From Gemmatimonadota bacterium (lineage in GTDB: Bacteria; JBHIER01; G020348925), in assembly GCA_020348925.1 (NCBI GenBank), contig CP070758.1, forward strand, positions 3,327,360-3,356,581: a stretch of 29,222 bases of DNA. Direction: 5' to 3'. A program made the position numbers and the translations under genes. The notes under the pieces were generated by a model. The model was not told where the DNA came from, did not search any database, and worked only from the letters and a program-made list of their open reading frames with translations. Below, piece by piece: positions 21,754-29,222 of this stretch; positions within the stretch are counted from its first letter, which is position 1, and every line of letters begins with the position of its first letter.

Positions 21754-23523
21754 ATGAGAAAGGTACTGTCATTCGGTTTGGCCGGATTGGTGTTGTCCGC
21801 ATGTGGGGCTTTTGCCTATCAGAACATCACTCCGTCTGAGGTGTATGAGAAAATGGCGAGCGGCGATGAGATGGTGATTGTGGATGTCCGGGAGCCGTGG
21901 GAATATGAATCCGGACATATTTCCGGAGCAATCAATATGCCGTGGAACAGCGGTGTGCTCCAGGCACGATACGAAGAGCTGCCCTCAGATAAGGAGATAA
22001 TTGTCGTCTGCCGGAGCGGGAACCGGAGTGTCTCTGCCAGTCTTTTTCTCGATGGTCAGGGTTTCGACCGAGTCTTTAACATGCTCGGCGGTATGCTCGC
22101 CTGGAAATGGGATGTTGCTACGCCCGGTTCTGGGACGCATCATCACGGTCCCGGTTGGATATACAGGGATAGTGAGGATTCGACATTCATCCATTGCCCG
22201 ACGGATTCTCTGGACTGGCTGGAGTTTCCACCGGGAGGCATGATGCACCACCATTTCCCCGATTCGATCTACTGCAATTTTGTGGAGATGCACCCGGACA
22301 GTGTGCCTTGGCCCAACGATTCGACAATGATCGGAGGGTATCACGTTGACATCTCGGATCCGATGGGGCACGGGATGATGGGTGGTGGTCAGATGGGATT
22401 CGGGCAGGGCATCGGGCTCCATCTCCACTACGATGATCAAATGTTGATCGGCGTGTTGGAGGATGGGATGATGCTGAGGTACTGGGATGAGGGGAGCGGG
22501 CAGTGGATCGATGTCCCTGCGGCAATGCAGGATATGGATCAGAATATATTCTTGGTCTCACAAGCTTCAATCCGGTCTTACTACGGACTTTTTGCCACCC
22601 CAATGGGACCGAAAAAGGGAGACTTGAACAGCGATGGTCTGGTGGATATTACGGATACCATTGTGCTGGTGCAGATCATTCTCGGCGGCCAGGACACGAC
22701 CCCGGAACAAATTGAGGTCGCTGATCTGAATACGGATGGGGCGATCGATATTCTCGATGTCTTACAAGTTGTGAACATCATTCTCGGAGTCAGCCCCAAA
22801 GGAGGTGAGACGGGGTGGCGTTCGCAGGCATTTTTACGAGTTCCCTCGAGCGTTGTTGTTCGTGACCGTTGTGTGACGATTCCGATTTCATTGGAGACGG
22901 AGACCCCGGTGTCCGGTCTTCAGTTGGCAGTGACGTATGACGGGCGAAAATTGCGCCCTGGAATCCCGAAAGGAACGGACAAGACGGAGCATATGACGTT
23001 TGAATGGACTCAAAGAGATTCGGAGATTCTCATGCTCTTTTACAGTACTCAGGGAAAACAGATTCCGGCAGGACCGGCTGTTCTTGTTGAGATACCTTTT
23101 GAGCCCGTTGCAGGGGCCGCCGGGGAGTGTGCGTTGTGTATCGGGGAGGCCATTGTGGCCGGATCGAACGGAGAATCAATCGAGGCCATGACTTCGGTCT
23201 CAGCCATTACGCTTGGTGCAGTCGATCTCGAATCTTATCGGCTTTTCCAGAACTACCCGAATCCCTTCAATCCTGAGACTGAAATCGCATTCCAGATACC
23301 TGGGGCAAGTGGCGATGGGGAGCATCGTGTCGCGTTGAAGATTTATAATGTCCTCGGCCAGGAGATCCGGACTCTCCTTGAAGAACAGAAGAGACCGGGA
23401 TTCTATTCTGTGCGCTGGGATGGTCGTGACAACAACGGTACTGAGGCCGTCAGCGGCTTCTACTTCTACCGATTGTCCGCCAAGAATTTCACAGCAACGA
23501 AGACTATGGTTCTTATGAAGTAG
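21754..23523 (+). CDS. Secreted rhodanese / His-Met-rich / dockerin / cohesin-like / type IX-like sorting-domain fusion
   Basis: 589 residues. N-terminal signal with a lipobox-like LSAC (C16) or alternatively signal peptidase I cleavage after AFA. Rhodanese domain (about 26-121): VIVDVREPWEYESGHI and active-site C86 in VVCRSGNRS, so it could carry persulfide sulfur. A His/Met-rich stretch (about 128-230: THHHGPG, GGMMHHHFPDS, MGHGMMGGGQMG) suggests metal binding. A dockerin-type pair of Ca-binding repeats (about 287-345) has GDLNSDGLVDITD and ADLNTDGAIDILD. A cohesin-like beta domain lies at about 358-485. The C-terminal sorting module (about 495-589) shows FQNYPNPFNPETEI, LKIYNVLGQEIRTL and SGFYFYRL. 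This combination beside Cu/Ag efflux genes is unusual. The module assignments are firm for the rhodanese and sorting parts, fair for the others. Confidence 0.85.
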   Translation: MRKVLSFGLAGLVLSACGAFAYQNITPSEVYEKMASGDEMVIVDVREPWEYESGHISGAINMPWNSGVLQARYEELPSDKEIIVVCRSGNRSVSASLFLDGQGFDRVFNMLGGMLAWKWDVATPGSGTHHHGPGWIYRDSEDSTFIHCPTDSLDWLEFPPGGMMHHHFPDSIYCNFVEMHPDSVPWPNDSTMIGGYHVDISDPMGHGMMGGGQMGFGQGIGLHLHYDDQMLIGVLEDGMMLRYWDEGSGQWIDVPAAMQDMDQNIFLVSQASIRSYYGLFATPMGPKKGDLNSDGLVDITDTIVLVQIILGGQDTTPEQIEVADLNTDGAIDILDVLQVVNIILGVSPKGGETGWRSQAFLRVPSSVVVRDRCVTIPISLETETPVSGLQLAVTYDGRKLRPGIPKGTDKTEHMTFEWTQRDSEILMLFYSTQGKQIPAGPAVLVEIPFEPVAGAAGECALCIGEAIVAGSNGESIEAMTSVSAITLGAVDLESYRLFQNYPNPFNPETEIAFQIPGASGDGEHRVALKIYNVLGQEIRTLLEEQKRPGFYSVRWDGRDNNGTEAVSGFYFYRLSAKNFTATKTMVLMK

Positions 23524-23790
23524 GAGGTATGTGTTGATCCGGTATTGAGGCATGGCTTCGTGTAGCAGAGATGCACTCTGAAGTTCTCAGAAAGGCGAAG
23601 ATTTTTCCCTTGCGGAGATCTGAACAATGTTTATTTTTAAGCACAGACACATGAACATGAACGGCAATGACTCGGCTTGGCCCGGATCGGTCTTCATCGA
23701 TACGTGAAGATGATATTTTGAACCGGAAATGTTGCGGACTATGGTCGGTCAATACGTCTCCGCAAAGAACAGGAGCAAAGGAGTGGATTC

Positions 23791-25053
23791 ATGAAGGGGA
23801 GAATTCAGAAAGTCTTGTTGCTGATATGCGTGATTATGATTGTCGGAAGCGCGCTTCACCAGGTTTCATCCGAAACACTTGACTCACTCATTGGAGAAGC
23901 CTTGGAGAAGAATCCGGAAATCCTGGCAGCGAATGAGAGGTGGCAAGCCACACAGGCCAGGGTACCACAAGTGAGCGCATTACCGAACCCTCAGCTCATG
24001 TTCGGTATCCGAAATGCGGGGTTTGATGAATTTACCCTTGGCGAAGATCCAATGAGCATGGTGGGTGTAACAGCGGCCCAGATGATCCCGTTCCCGGGCA
24101 AGTTGTCGCTCCGAGGGAAGATTGTGGGTGTGGAAACCGAACGGCAGAAAGAACTGCTCAATGCAGCACGATTCGGTGTCATTTCCAGTTTAAAAGTGGC
24201 GTACTTTGGTCTCTTCTTCGTGCACAAATCAATTGAGGTCATTGGTAAAGATAAAGACATCCTGGAAAAATTTGCGCAGATTGCCGAGGCCAAATATGCG
24301 GTGGGGGAAGGTATTCAGCAAGATGTTTTAAAGGCTCAGGTTGAGGTCTCGAGGCTGATTGAGAGGTCGACCGATCTGGAGCAGGAAAAGGGGCGACTTG
24401 AGGCGGAGATAAACGCACTCCTCAACCGTCCCCCTTACGAACCTTTGGGGAAACCGGACGAACTGAAGCAATCCATTTTTCAAAAGGGGCTGGGAGAATT
24501 AAACGCGATGGCCCTCGAGAGTTCACCCCGTCTGCTGGCCGCCCAACTGGCCATAGACAGGAACAGTTCCGCCCTCTCCCTGGCCAGACGAGAGTACTAT
24601 CCTGATTTCACTCTGAAGGCAGGATGGTTCAATCGTCAGGACGGGTTCAGAGATATCTGGGATTTCAACATCGGGGTGGAAGTACCTCTTTACTTTGGCA
24701 GGAAAGAACGGTACGGGATCAAGGAGGCGGAACTCAATCTCAATTCGGCTCGCCAGAATTATGAGGCGACAAAGCAGGATGTTCTATTCAAGGTGAGAGA
24801 TCATTATATCGTCGCCCAGACGGCCGACAAGCTTATAAAACTTTACAGTACCGGCATTATCCCCCAGGCCAGTCTATCGCTGGAATCGGCAATTGCCGGC
24901 TATGAGGTGGGGAAAGTGGATTTCCTGACGCTGCTCAATAATCTCATCACGCTGCTCAATTATGAATTGAAATATTACGAGGAACTGGTTCGTTTTGAAA
25001 AGGCTCTTGCACGGCTGGAGGAAGTCGTGGGTGCGAGTATTATAGAATATTAG
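23791..25053 (+). CDS. TolC/CusC-family outer-membrane efflux protein
   Basis: 420 residues with signal peptide (about 1-28, KVLLLICVIMIVGSALHQVSS). Two outer-membrane-efflux repeats follow: ALEKNPEILAANERWQA with LPNPQLMFGIRN in the first half, and ALESSPRLLAAQLAIDRN with YYPDFTLKAGW in the second. Long coiled-coil helices (FAQIAEAKYAVGEGIQQDVLKAQVEV) would build the periplasmic channel. It forms the outer-membrane exit duct for the CusBA-type pump encoded directly downstream (26-bp gap). AAAGGAG sits 7 bp before the ATG. The length matches CusC-like proteins. The Cys-lipidation site found in CusC of E. coli is absent here. Confidence 0.92.
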   Translation: MKGRIQKVLLLICVIMIVGSALHQVSSETLDSLIGEALEKNPEILAANERWQATQARVPQVSALPNPQLMFGIRNAGFDEFTLGEDPMSMVGVTAAQMIPFPGKLSLRGKIVGVETERQKELLNAARFGVISSLKVAYFGLFFVHKSIEVIGKDKDILEKFAQIAEAKYAVGEGIQQDVLKAQVEVSRLIERSTDLEQEKGRLEAEINALLNRPPYEPLGKPDELKQSIFQKGLGELNAMALESSPRLLAAQLAIDRNSSALSLARREYYPDFTLKAGWFNRQDGFRDIWDFNIGVEVPLYFGRKERYGIKEAELNLNSARQNYEATKQDVLFKVRDHYIVAQTADKLIKLYSTGIIPQASLSLESAIAGYEVGKVDFLTLLNNLITLLNYELKYYEELVRFEKALARLEEVVGASIIEY

Positions 25054-25079
25054 ACAGAGAAAAACATGGAGGTGAAAGA

Positions 25080-26942
25080 GTGAGAAAAATTCTGGGCACG
25101 AAGGGGAGGAAAAGAGGATACGTCAAGATCATACTGGTCTTTACAATCGCCTTTGTGCTGGGGTACATACTCAGATCATCACCACCACATCCTCCCGGAG
25201 AGCATGGAAACACTATGGTTGGAGAGACTGAAGCCAAGGCTCGGATGTGGACGTGCTCCATGCATCCTCAAATCAAACTGCCAAACCCCGGCCAATGTCC
25301 CATCTGCTTCATGGATCTTGTGCCGTTCGAGGGGGATGAAGGAGATACTGATCATCCCAGGCAGCTTACGATGTCTGAGACGGCCAAGGCTCTGGCCGAA
25401 ATCCAGACAGCTCCGGTGGTGCGTGAACGGGTCATGAGCGCGGTCCAGATGGTCGGGAAGGTGGAATATGATGAGACGCGACTGGCCAACATCACTGCTT
25501 GGGTACCCGGACGCATTGACAGTTTGTATGTGGACTACACCGGTATCTCTGTTGAAGTTGGTGATCCCATGGTCTCCATATACAGCCCGGATTTGGTATC
25601 CACGCAGAAAGAGCTTCTTCAAGCAATTGACGGCGAGAAGAAGGTGAGTGGGAGTACTATAGAGGAGATTCAAAAGATGGCCACCTCCCTTCGACTGGCT
25701 GCTGAGGAGAGACTCAGGCTGTGGGGGCTCAGTACCGAGCAGATTGACGAGATCAAGGGGAGGGGAAAGGTTGTTGACCATACCACCATCAGGGCGCCTG
25801 TCGGTGGTGTCGTCATCGAAAAGCAGGGTTTTGAGGGGATGTATGTCCAAACGGGCACCCCTCTATACACAATCGCCGATCTCTCGCAGGTCTGGGTTTC
25901 TCTCGATGCATACGAATCTGATATGATGTGGCTTCACAGCGGACAGGATGTGGAATTTACGGCAGAGGCGTATCCGGGAGAAACTTTTCTGGGCCAGGTC
26001 GCTTTCATCGATCCCTTCCTGAATGAGAAGACGCGGACCGTCAGGCTTCGGGTGAATGTCCCCAATCCGGACGGACGTCTTAAACCCGGCATGTTCGTTC
26101 GATCACGAATACGGGCCAACATAAATGACGGAGGGCAAGCCGTCGCTCAGGAAAAGCCGGGTGGAACTGTAGATCCCCTGGTGATACCGGCCAGTGCGCC
26201 TCTGATTACCGGCAAACGAGCGATCGTCTACGTCGAAGTTCAGGGTACGGACCGCCCGACATATGAAGGTCGGGTTGTCGAACTCGGTCCCCGGACCGAC
26301 GATACCTATATCGTCAAGTCCGGTCTTCAGGAGGGCGAAATGGTTGTGGTTCGAGGTAACTTTAAAATTGATAGCGCCCTTCAGATAAAGGCAAAGCCAA
26401 GTATGATGAATCCCGAGGGGGGTGGTCCTCCTCCAATCCACAGTCACGGCACGCATACCTCGGAAAAACCAGAAGCATCCCGGCAAACCCCTGGTGCTGA
26501 TGAATTCAGAAATTCCCTCTCGTCGGTATTGTCAACATATCTTGAGACCCAGAAGGCCTTGGCTTCCGACGATCTTGCCAAGGCGAAAGGCTCACTGAAA
26601 CATATCGGCCATGCTCTGGAAGCGGCAAAAATGGGCGTTCTCGAAGACGAGGCACACGTAAAATGGATGAAACTTTCAAGGAGAATCGAGTCCGCCTCGG
26701 AAGAAGCGTTTGGCACCGATGACATCGATGTCGCTCGTCGTGCCTTTGCCACACTGTCACATGCGATTCTGGAGGTTATTCGAACTTTCGGCCGCCCCGA
26801 TTCGATCGTTCTGTATGAGATCTACTGTTCGATGGCTTTTGATGGAGAGGGTGCATCCTGGGTCCAGGACAGCAAGGAAATCGCCAATCCCTATTACGGA
26901 GCCATGATGCTCAGATGCGGTGAGGTAAAGGGAGAATTTTAA
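25080..26942 (+). CDS. cusB: CusB-like heavy-metal efflux adaptor with extra metal-binding and DUF3347-like domains
   Basis: 620 residues. N-terminal membrane anchor (about 15-31). A heavy-metal-binding module (57-80) has C59 and M61-H62 in WTCSMHPQI and C73/C76 in GQCPICFMDLVP; the usual Gly of CPKCGMDL is Phe here. The membrane-fusion core (about 120-430) shows ITAWVPGRIDSLYVDYTG, the lipoyl-like TIRAPVGGVVIEKQGFEG and the barrel YTIADLSQVWVSLDAYE. A His-rich linker (about 446-465) leads to a C-terminal DUF3347-like domain (about 475-615) with YCSMAFDGEGASW and IANPYYGAMMLRCGEV, whose Cys/Met could bind Cu. The start is GTG 25080 after GGAGG. It links the RND pump and outer-membrane channel and passes periplasmic metal to the pump. 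Confidence 0.92.
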   Translation: MRKILGTKGRKRGYVKIILVFTIAFVLGYILRSSPPHPPGEHGNTMVGETEAKARMWTCSMHPQIKLPNPGQCPICFMDLVPFEGDEGDTDHPRQLTMSETAKALAEIQTAPVVRERVMSAVQMVGKVEYDETRLANITAWVPGRIDSLYVDYTGISVEVGDPMVSIYSPDLVSTQKELLQAIDGEKKVSGSTIEEIQKMATSLRLAAEERLRLWGLSTEQIDEIKGRGKVVDHTTIRAPVGGVVIEKQGFEGMYVQTGTPLYTIADLSQVWVSLDAYESDMMWLHSGQDVEFTAEAYPGETFLGQVAFIDPFLNEKTRTVRLRVNVPNPDGRLKPGMFVRSRIRANINDGGQAVAQEKPGGTVDPLVIPASAPLITGKRAIVYVEVQGTDRPTYEGRVVELGPRTDDTYIVKSGLQEGEMVVVRGNFKIDSALQIKAKPSMMNPEGGGPPPIHSHGTHTSEKPEASRQTPGADEFRNSLSSVLSTYLETQKALASDDLAKAKGSLKHIGHALEAAKMGVLEDEAHVKWMKLSRRIESASEEAFGTDDIDVARRAFATLSHAILEVIRTFGRPDSIVLYEIYCSMAFDGEGASWVQDSKEIANPYYGAMMLRCGEVKGEF

Positions 26943-26945
26943 ATC

Positions 26946-29222
26946 ATGGCGCAAAAAAACACCGGCTGGGAAAATAAGAAAATGGGACCGCTTGACCGTC
27001 TCATTGGTTTTTGCCTTGAGAACAAGATCGTCGTGGCCCTTGTCATTCTCTTTGTGGTTACCTGGGGGATCATGGTGGCGCCATTCGACTGGAATTTCTG
27101 GGGGCTTCAGCGCAGCCCGGTGCCGGTGGATGCCATTCCTGATATCGGAGAAAATCAGCAGATCGTCTTCACCGAATGGATGGGTCGCTCCCCTCAGGAT
27201 GTGGAGGATCAGATCACCTATCCCCTCACCGTCTCGCTTCTTGGTATCCCGGGTGTGAAGACGGTGCGAAGTTTCTCCTTCTTCGGCTTCTCGAGCATCT
27301 ACATCATCTTCAAGGATGACGTCGATTTCTACTGGTCCCGTTCCCGCGTTCTGGAAAAGCTTGGCAGCTTACCCGCGGGCACCCTTCCGGAGGGTGTCCA
27401 ACCCACCATGGGACCGGACGCCACGGCCCTGGGACAGGTTTTCTGGTACACGCTGGAAGGGCGGGACGAGGACGGCAAGCCGACAGGAGGCTGGGATCTC
27501 AATGAGTTGAGGAGCATCCAGGACTGGTATGTCCGCTATGCTCTCCTTTCTGCCGAGGGGGTCAGCGAGGTGGCCTCGGTCGGCGGATTTGTCCAGGAGT
27601 ACCAGATCGATGTGAATCCCGATGCCATGAGGGCAAACCGGGTGACACTGGGCGAGATCTTTAATGCGGTGCGCATGTCCAATGTTGATGTCGGAGCCCG
27701 CACCATCGAGGTCAATAATGTCGAATACGTCATCCGGGGCTTGGGCTTTATAGAAAACATCGGTGATATTGAAAAGACGGTCGTCAAAGTAAACGCCAAT
27801 ATCCCGATTTCTATCAAGGATGTGGCCACGGTGAGCCTGGGGCCGGCCTTGAGGCGGGGTGCCCTGGACAAGGAGGGAACCGAGGTCGTCGGAGGTGTTG
27901 TGGTCACCCGGTACGGCGAAAATCCCCTGGCCACCATCGGCAATGTCAAAAAGAAGATTGAGGAGATCTCCCCCGGACTGCCGAGGAGAGTGCTGCCTGA
28001 CGGAAGAATATCCCAGGTCAGGATTGTACCCTTTTACGACCGCACCGGTCTTATCTATGAAACCCTCGGCACGCTCAACACCGCCCTGACGGATGAGATC
28101 CTGGTGACGATCATCGTGGTCATCATTATGGTCATGCATCTCGGGAGTTCTTTTCTCATCTCAGGTATTCTTCCCCTGGCCGTTCTCATGTGTTTCATCG
28201 GCATGAAGCTTTTCGGGGTGGACGCCAATATCGTCGCCCTTTCCGGAATAGCCATCGCCATCGGGACGATCGTGGATATGGGTGTTGTCGTCAGTGAAAA
28301 CATCATGAAACACCTCAAGGCGGCATTCCCGGAGGAAAACCGTCTTGAGGTCGTCCGCCGCGGCGCCTCGGAGGTCGGGGGTGCCGTGGTAACGGCAATT
28401 TCAACGACGGTGGTCAGCTTCCTGCCCGTTTTCACTATGGAAGCTGCGGAAGGGAAACTATTCAAACCACTGGCCTATACCAAGACCTTCGCCCTCATTG
28501 CTTCGGTTATTGTAGCCCTGACAATCATTCCGTCCTTTGCTCACATCATATTCGCCGGCAGGGTCAACGGTAAAAAGCTCCGGTCAATCCTGTCCGGATT
28601 GTTGGTAGTCGCCGGGATCATCATAAGCATCTTTCTCTCGTGGTGGGTGGGTTTTATTGTCATCCTGGTGGGAGGCTATCCCTTCTTTAAACAGAATCTG
28701 TCGGGGAAGATTCTCAAAGTTATTCCATACGGCGTGAATGGACTGGCTGTCATTGTTGTGGGGATTCTCCTTGCCAGGCATTGGGTGCCAATCGGTCCGG
28801 AAAAAGGACTGTTGCTGAATCTCATATTCGTGGCCCTCTTCATAGGTGGTCTCCTTATCTTTCTTCAGGTCTTTAAGCGGTTCTATGAAAGGATTCTGCG
28901 CTGGTGCCTTGTGCATAAGGTGCTCTTTCTCTCGATACCTACACTGCTGGTCATTCTGGGGGGGACCATCTGGCTGGGTTTTGACCGGGTGTTTGGATTC
29001 TTACCCGAGCGGATCAGATCAATTCCTCTGGTAACGACCGTCAGTCATACATTTCCCGGATTGGGTAAGGAGTTTATGCCTCCCCTGGATGAGGGTTCGT
29101 ATCTGTTGATGCCGACGACCATGCCCCATGCCTCCATTGGCGAATGTCTGGACGTGCTTCAGAAGCAGGATATGGCGATTCGGGCTATTCCTGAAGTGGA
29201 GAGTGTCGTGGGGAAGATAGGA
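26946..29222 (+). CDS. cusA: CusA/CzcA-family heavy-metal RND efflux pump (3' end beyond window)
   Basis: The first 759 codons are present with no stop; the gene continues past the window. Proton-driven inner-membrane pump for Cu(I)/Ag(I)-type ions. Visible marks: PVDAIPDIGENQQIVFTEW near the N-terminus, SPQDVEDQITYPLTVSLLGIPGVKTVRS, FFGFSSIYIIF, GFVQEYQIDV, and the TM4 segment with acidic residues in GTIVDMGVVVSENI (D444, E451). The later porter start is EGSYLLMPTTMP, where M722 is a candidate equivalent of a metal-binding Met in CusA. About 150 extra, mostly hydrophobic residues (about 540-690) lie between TM6 and this point, adding several membrane helices. It starts 3 bp after cusB, so the two are cotranscribed. 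Confidence 0.94.
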   Translation, partial: MAQKNTGWENKKMGPLDRLIGFCLENKIVVALVILFVVTWGIMVAPFDWNFWGLQRSPVPVDAIPDIGENQQIVFTEWMGRSPQDVEDQITYPLTVSLLGIPGVKTVRSFSFFGFSSIYIIFKDDVDFYWSRSRVLEKLGSLPAGTLPEGVQPTMGPDATALGQVFWYTLEGRDEDGKPTGGWDLNELRSIQDWYVRYALLSAEGVSEVASVGGFVQEYQIDVNPDAMRANRVTLGEIFNAVRMSNVDVGARTIEVNNVEYVIRGLGFIENIGDIEKTVVKVNANIPISIKDVATVSLGPALRRGALDKEGTEVVGGVVVTRYGENPLATIGNVKKKIEEISPGLPRRVLPDGRISQVRIVPFYDRTGLIYETLGTLNTALTDEILVTIIVVIIMVMHLGSSFLISGILPLAVLMCFIGMKLFGVDANIVALSGIAIAIGTIVDMGVVVSENIMKHLKAAFPEENRLEVVRRGASEVGGAVVTAISTTVVSFLPVFTMEAAEGKLFKPLAYTKTFALIASVIVALTIIPSFAHIIFAGRVNGKKLRSILSGLLVVAGIIISIFLSWWVGFIVILVGGYPFFKQNLSGKILKVIPYGVNGLAVIVVGILLARHWVPIGPEKGLLLNLIFVALFIGGLLIFLQVFKRFYERILRWCLVHKVLFLSIPTLLVILGGTIWLGFDRVFGFLPERIRSIPLVTTVSHTFPGLGKEFMPPLDEGSYLLMPTTMPHASIGECLDVLQKQDMAIRAIPEVESVVGKIG

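Noticed and set aside
23524-23790. Possible sigma-54 promoter (TTGGCCCGG...) before the CusC-like gene.
   Set aside because: There is no GC at the -12 position with 10-bp spacing. No other clear promoter is visible in this gap.
1-29222. CRISPR arrays, rRNA genes, phage integrase with att sites.
   Set aside because: I looked for regularly spaced direct repeats, conserved rRNA segments and tRNA-end duplications and saw none. The tRNA-His 3' end is not repeated.

Overview
The window (about 29.2 kb, GC roughly 50%) looks like a chromosomal segment of a Gram-negative bacterium, probably from the FCB-related (Bacteroidetes/Chlorobi/Fibrobacter-side) candidate phyla. The best evidence is the protein at 21754-23523. 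It carries dockerin-type calcium repeats, a cohesin-like domain and a C-terminal 'NYPNPFNP ... IYNVLGQEI ... GFYFYRL' module, the FlgD-like/type IX-like sorting domain common in those lineages. Exported S9 and M3 peptidases, sigma-54 regulators and a tripartite RND pump fit a Gram-negative envelope. The phylum is an inference.

Layout. (1) 1-3.8 kb is an accessory patch. A complete IS3-family element (129-1389) is inserted in a 129-bp remnant of a second copy of itself. It is followed by two toxin-antitoxin pairs (VapBC-type 1798-2456; RelE/HigB plus XRE antitoxin 2716-3322) and a small inverted-repeat element. (2) 3.8-8.2 kb, minus strand, holds two exported peptidases: an S9 prolyl-oligopeptidase-like enzyme and a PepF-like M3 metallopeptidase with a signal sequence, with a strong terminator between them. 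(3) 8.4-10.3 kb has tRNA-His(GUG) with a textbook sigma-70 promoter and a GAF-AAA+-Fis sigma-54 activator. (4) 10.3-14.5 kb has a 1.5-kb gene-poor stretch with a possible phosphatase remnant, an HU-like protein, a membrane-anchored M23 peptidase and a DUF523 protein. (5) 14.5-16.8 kb encodes a large membrane protein with an embedded spermidine-synthase-like domain. (6) 16.9-19.4 kb encodes an NtrB/NtrC-type two-component pair. (7) 19.4-20.5 kb has no convincing protein gene of normal size but is dense in signals: an inverted-repeat element, a cluster of TGCAC/GTGCA half-sites, two sigma-54 promoter matches, a structured probable RNA and two strong terminators. (8) 20.5-29.2 kb is a heavy-metal (Cu/Ag-type) locus: a small His/Met-rich membrane protein, a three-module YHS/TRASH-like metal-binding protein, the rhodanese/dockerin/cohesin-like fusion, and CusC-, CusB- and CusA-like efflux components. 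The CusA gene runs off the window end.

Working model (inference). The histidine kinase at 16960 senses a membrane or periplasmic signal, perhaps metal, and phosphorylates the NtrC-type regulator. The regulator binds the TGCAC cluster at 19893-19936 and drives the sigma-54 promoters at about 20018 and 20424. The first would produce a short structured RNA ending at a terminator near 20314. The second would drive the small membrane protein and probably the metal locus. This sigma-54/NtrBC/non-coding RNA/metal-efflux arrangement is the most interesting part of the window.
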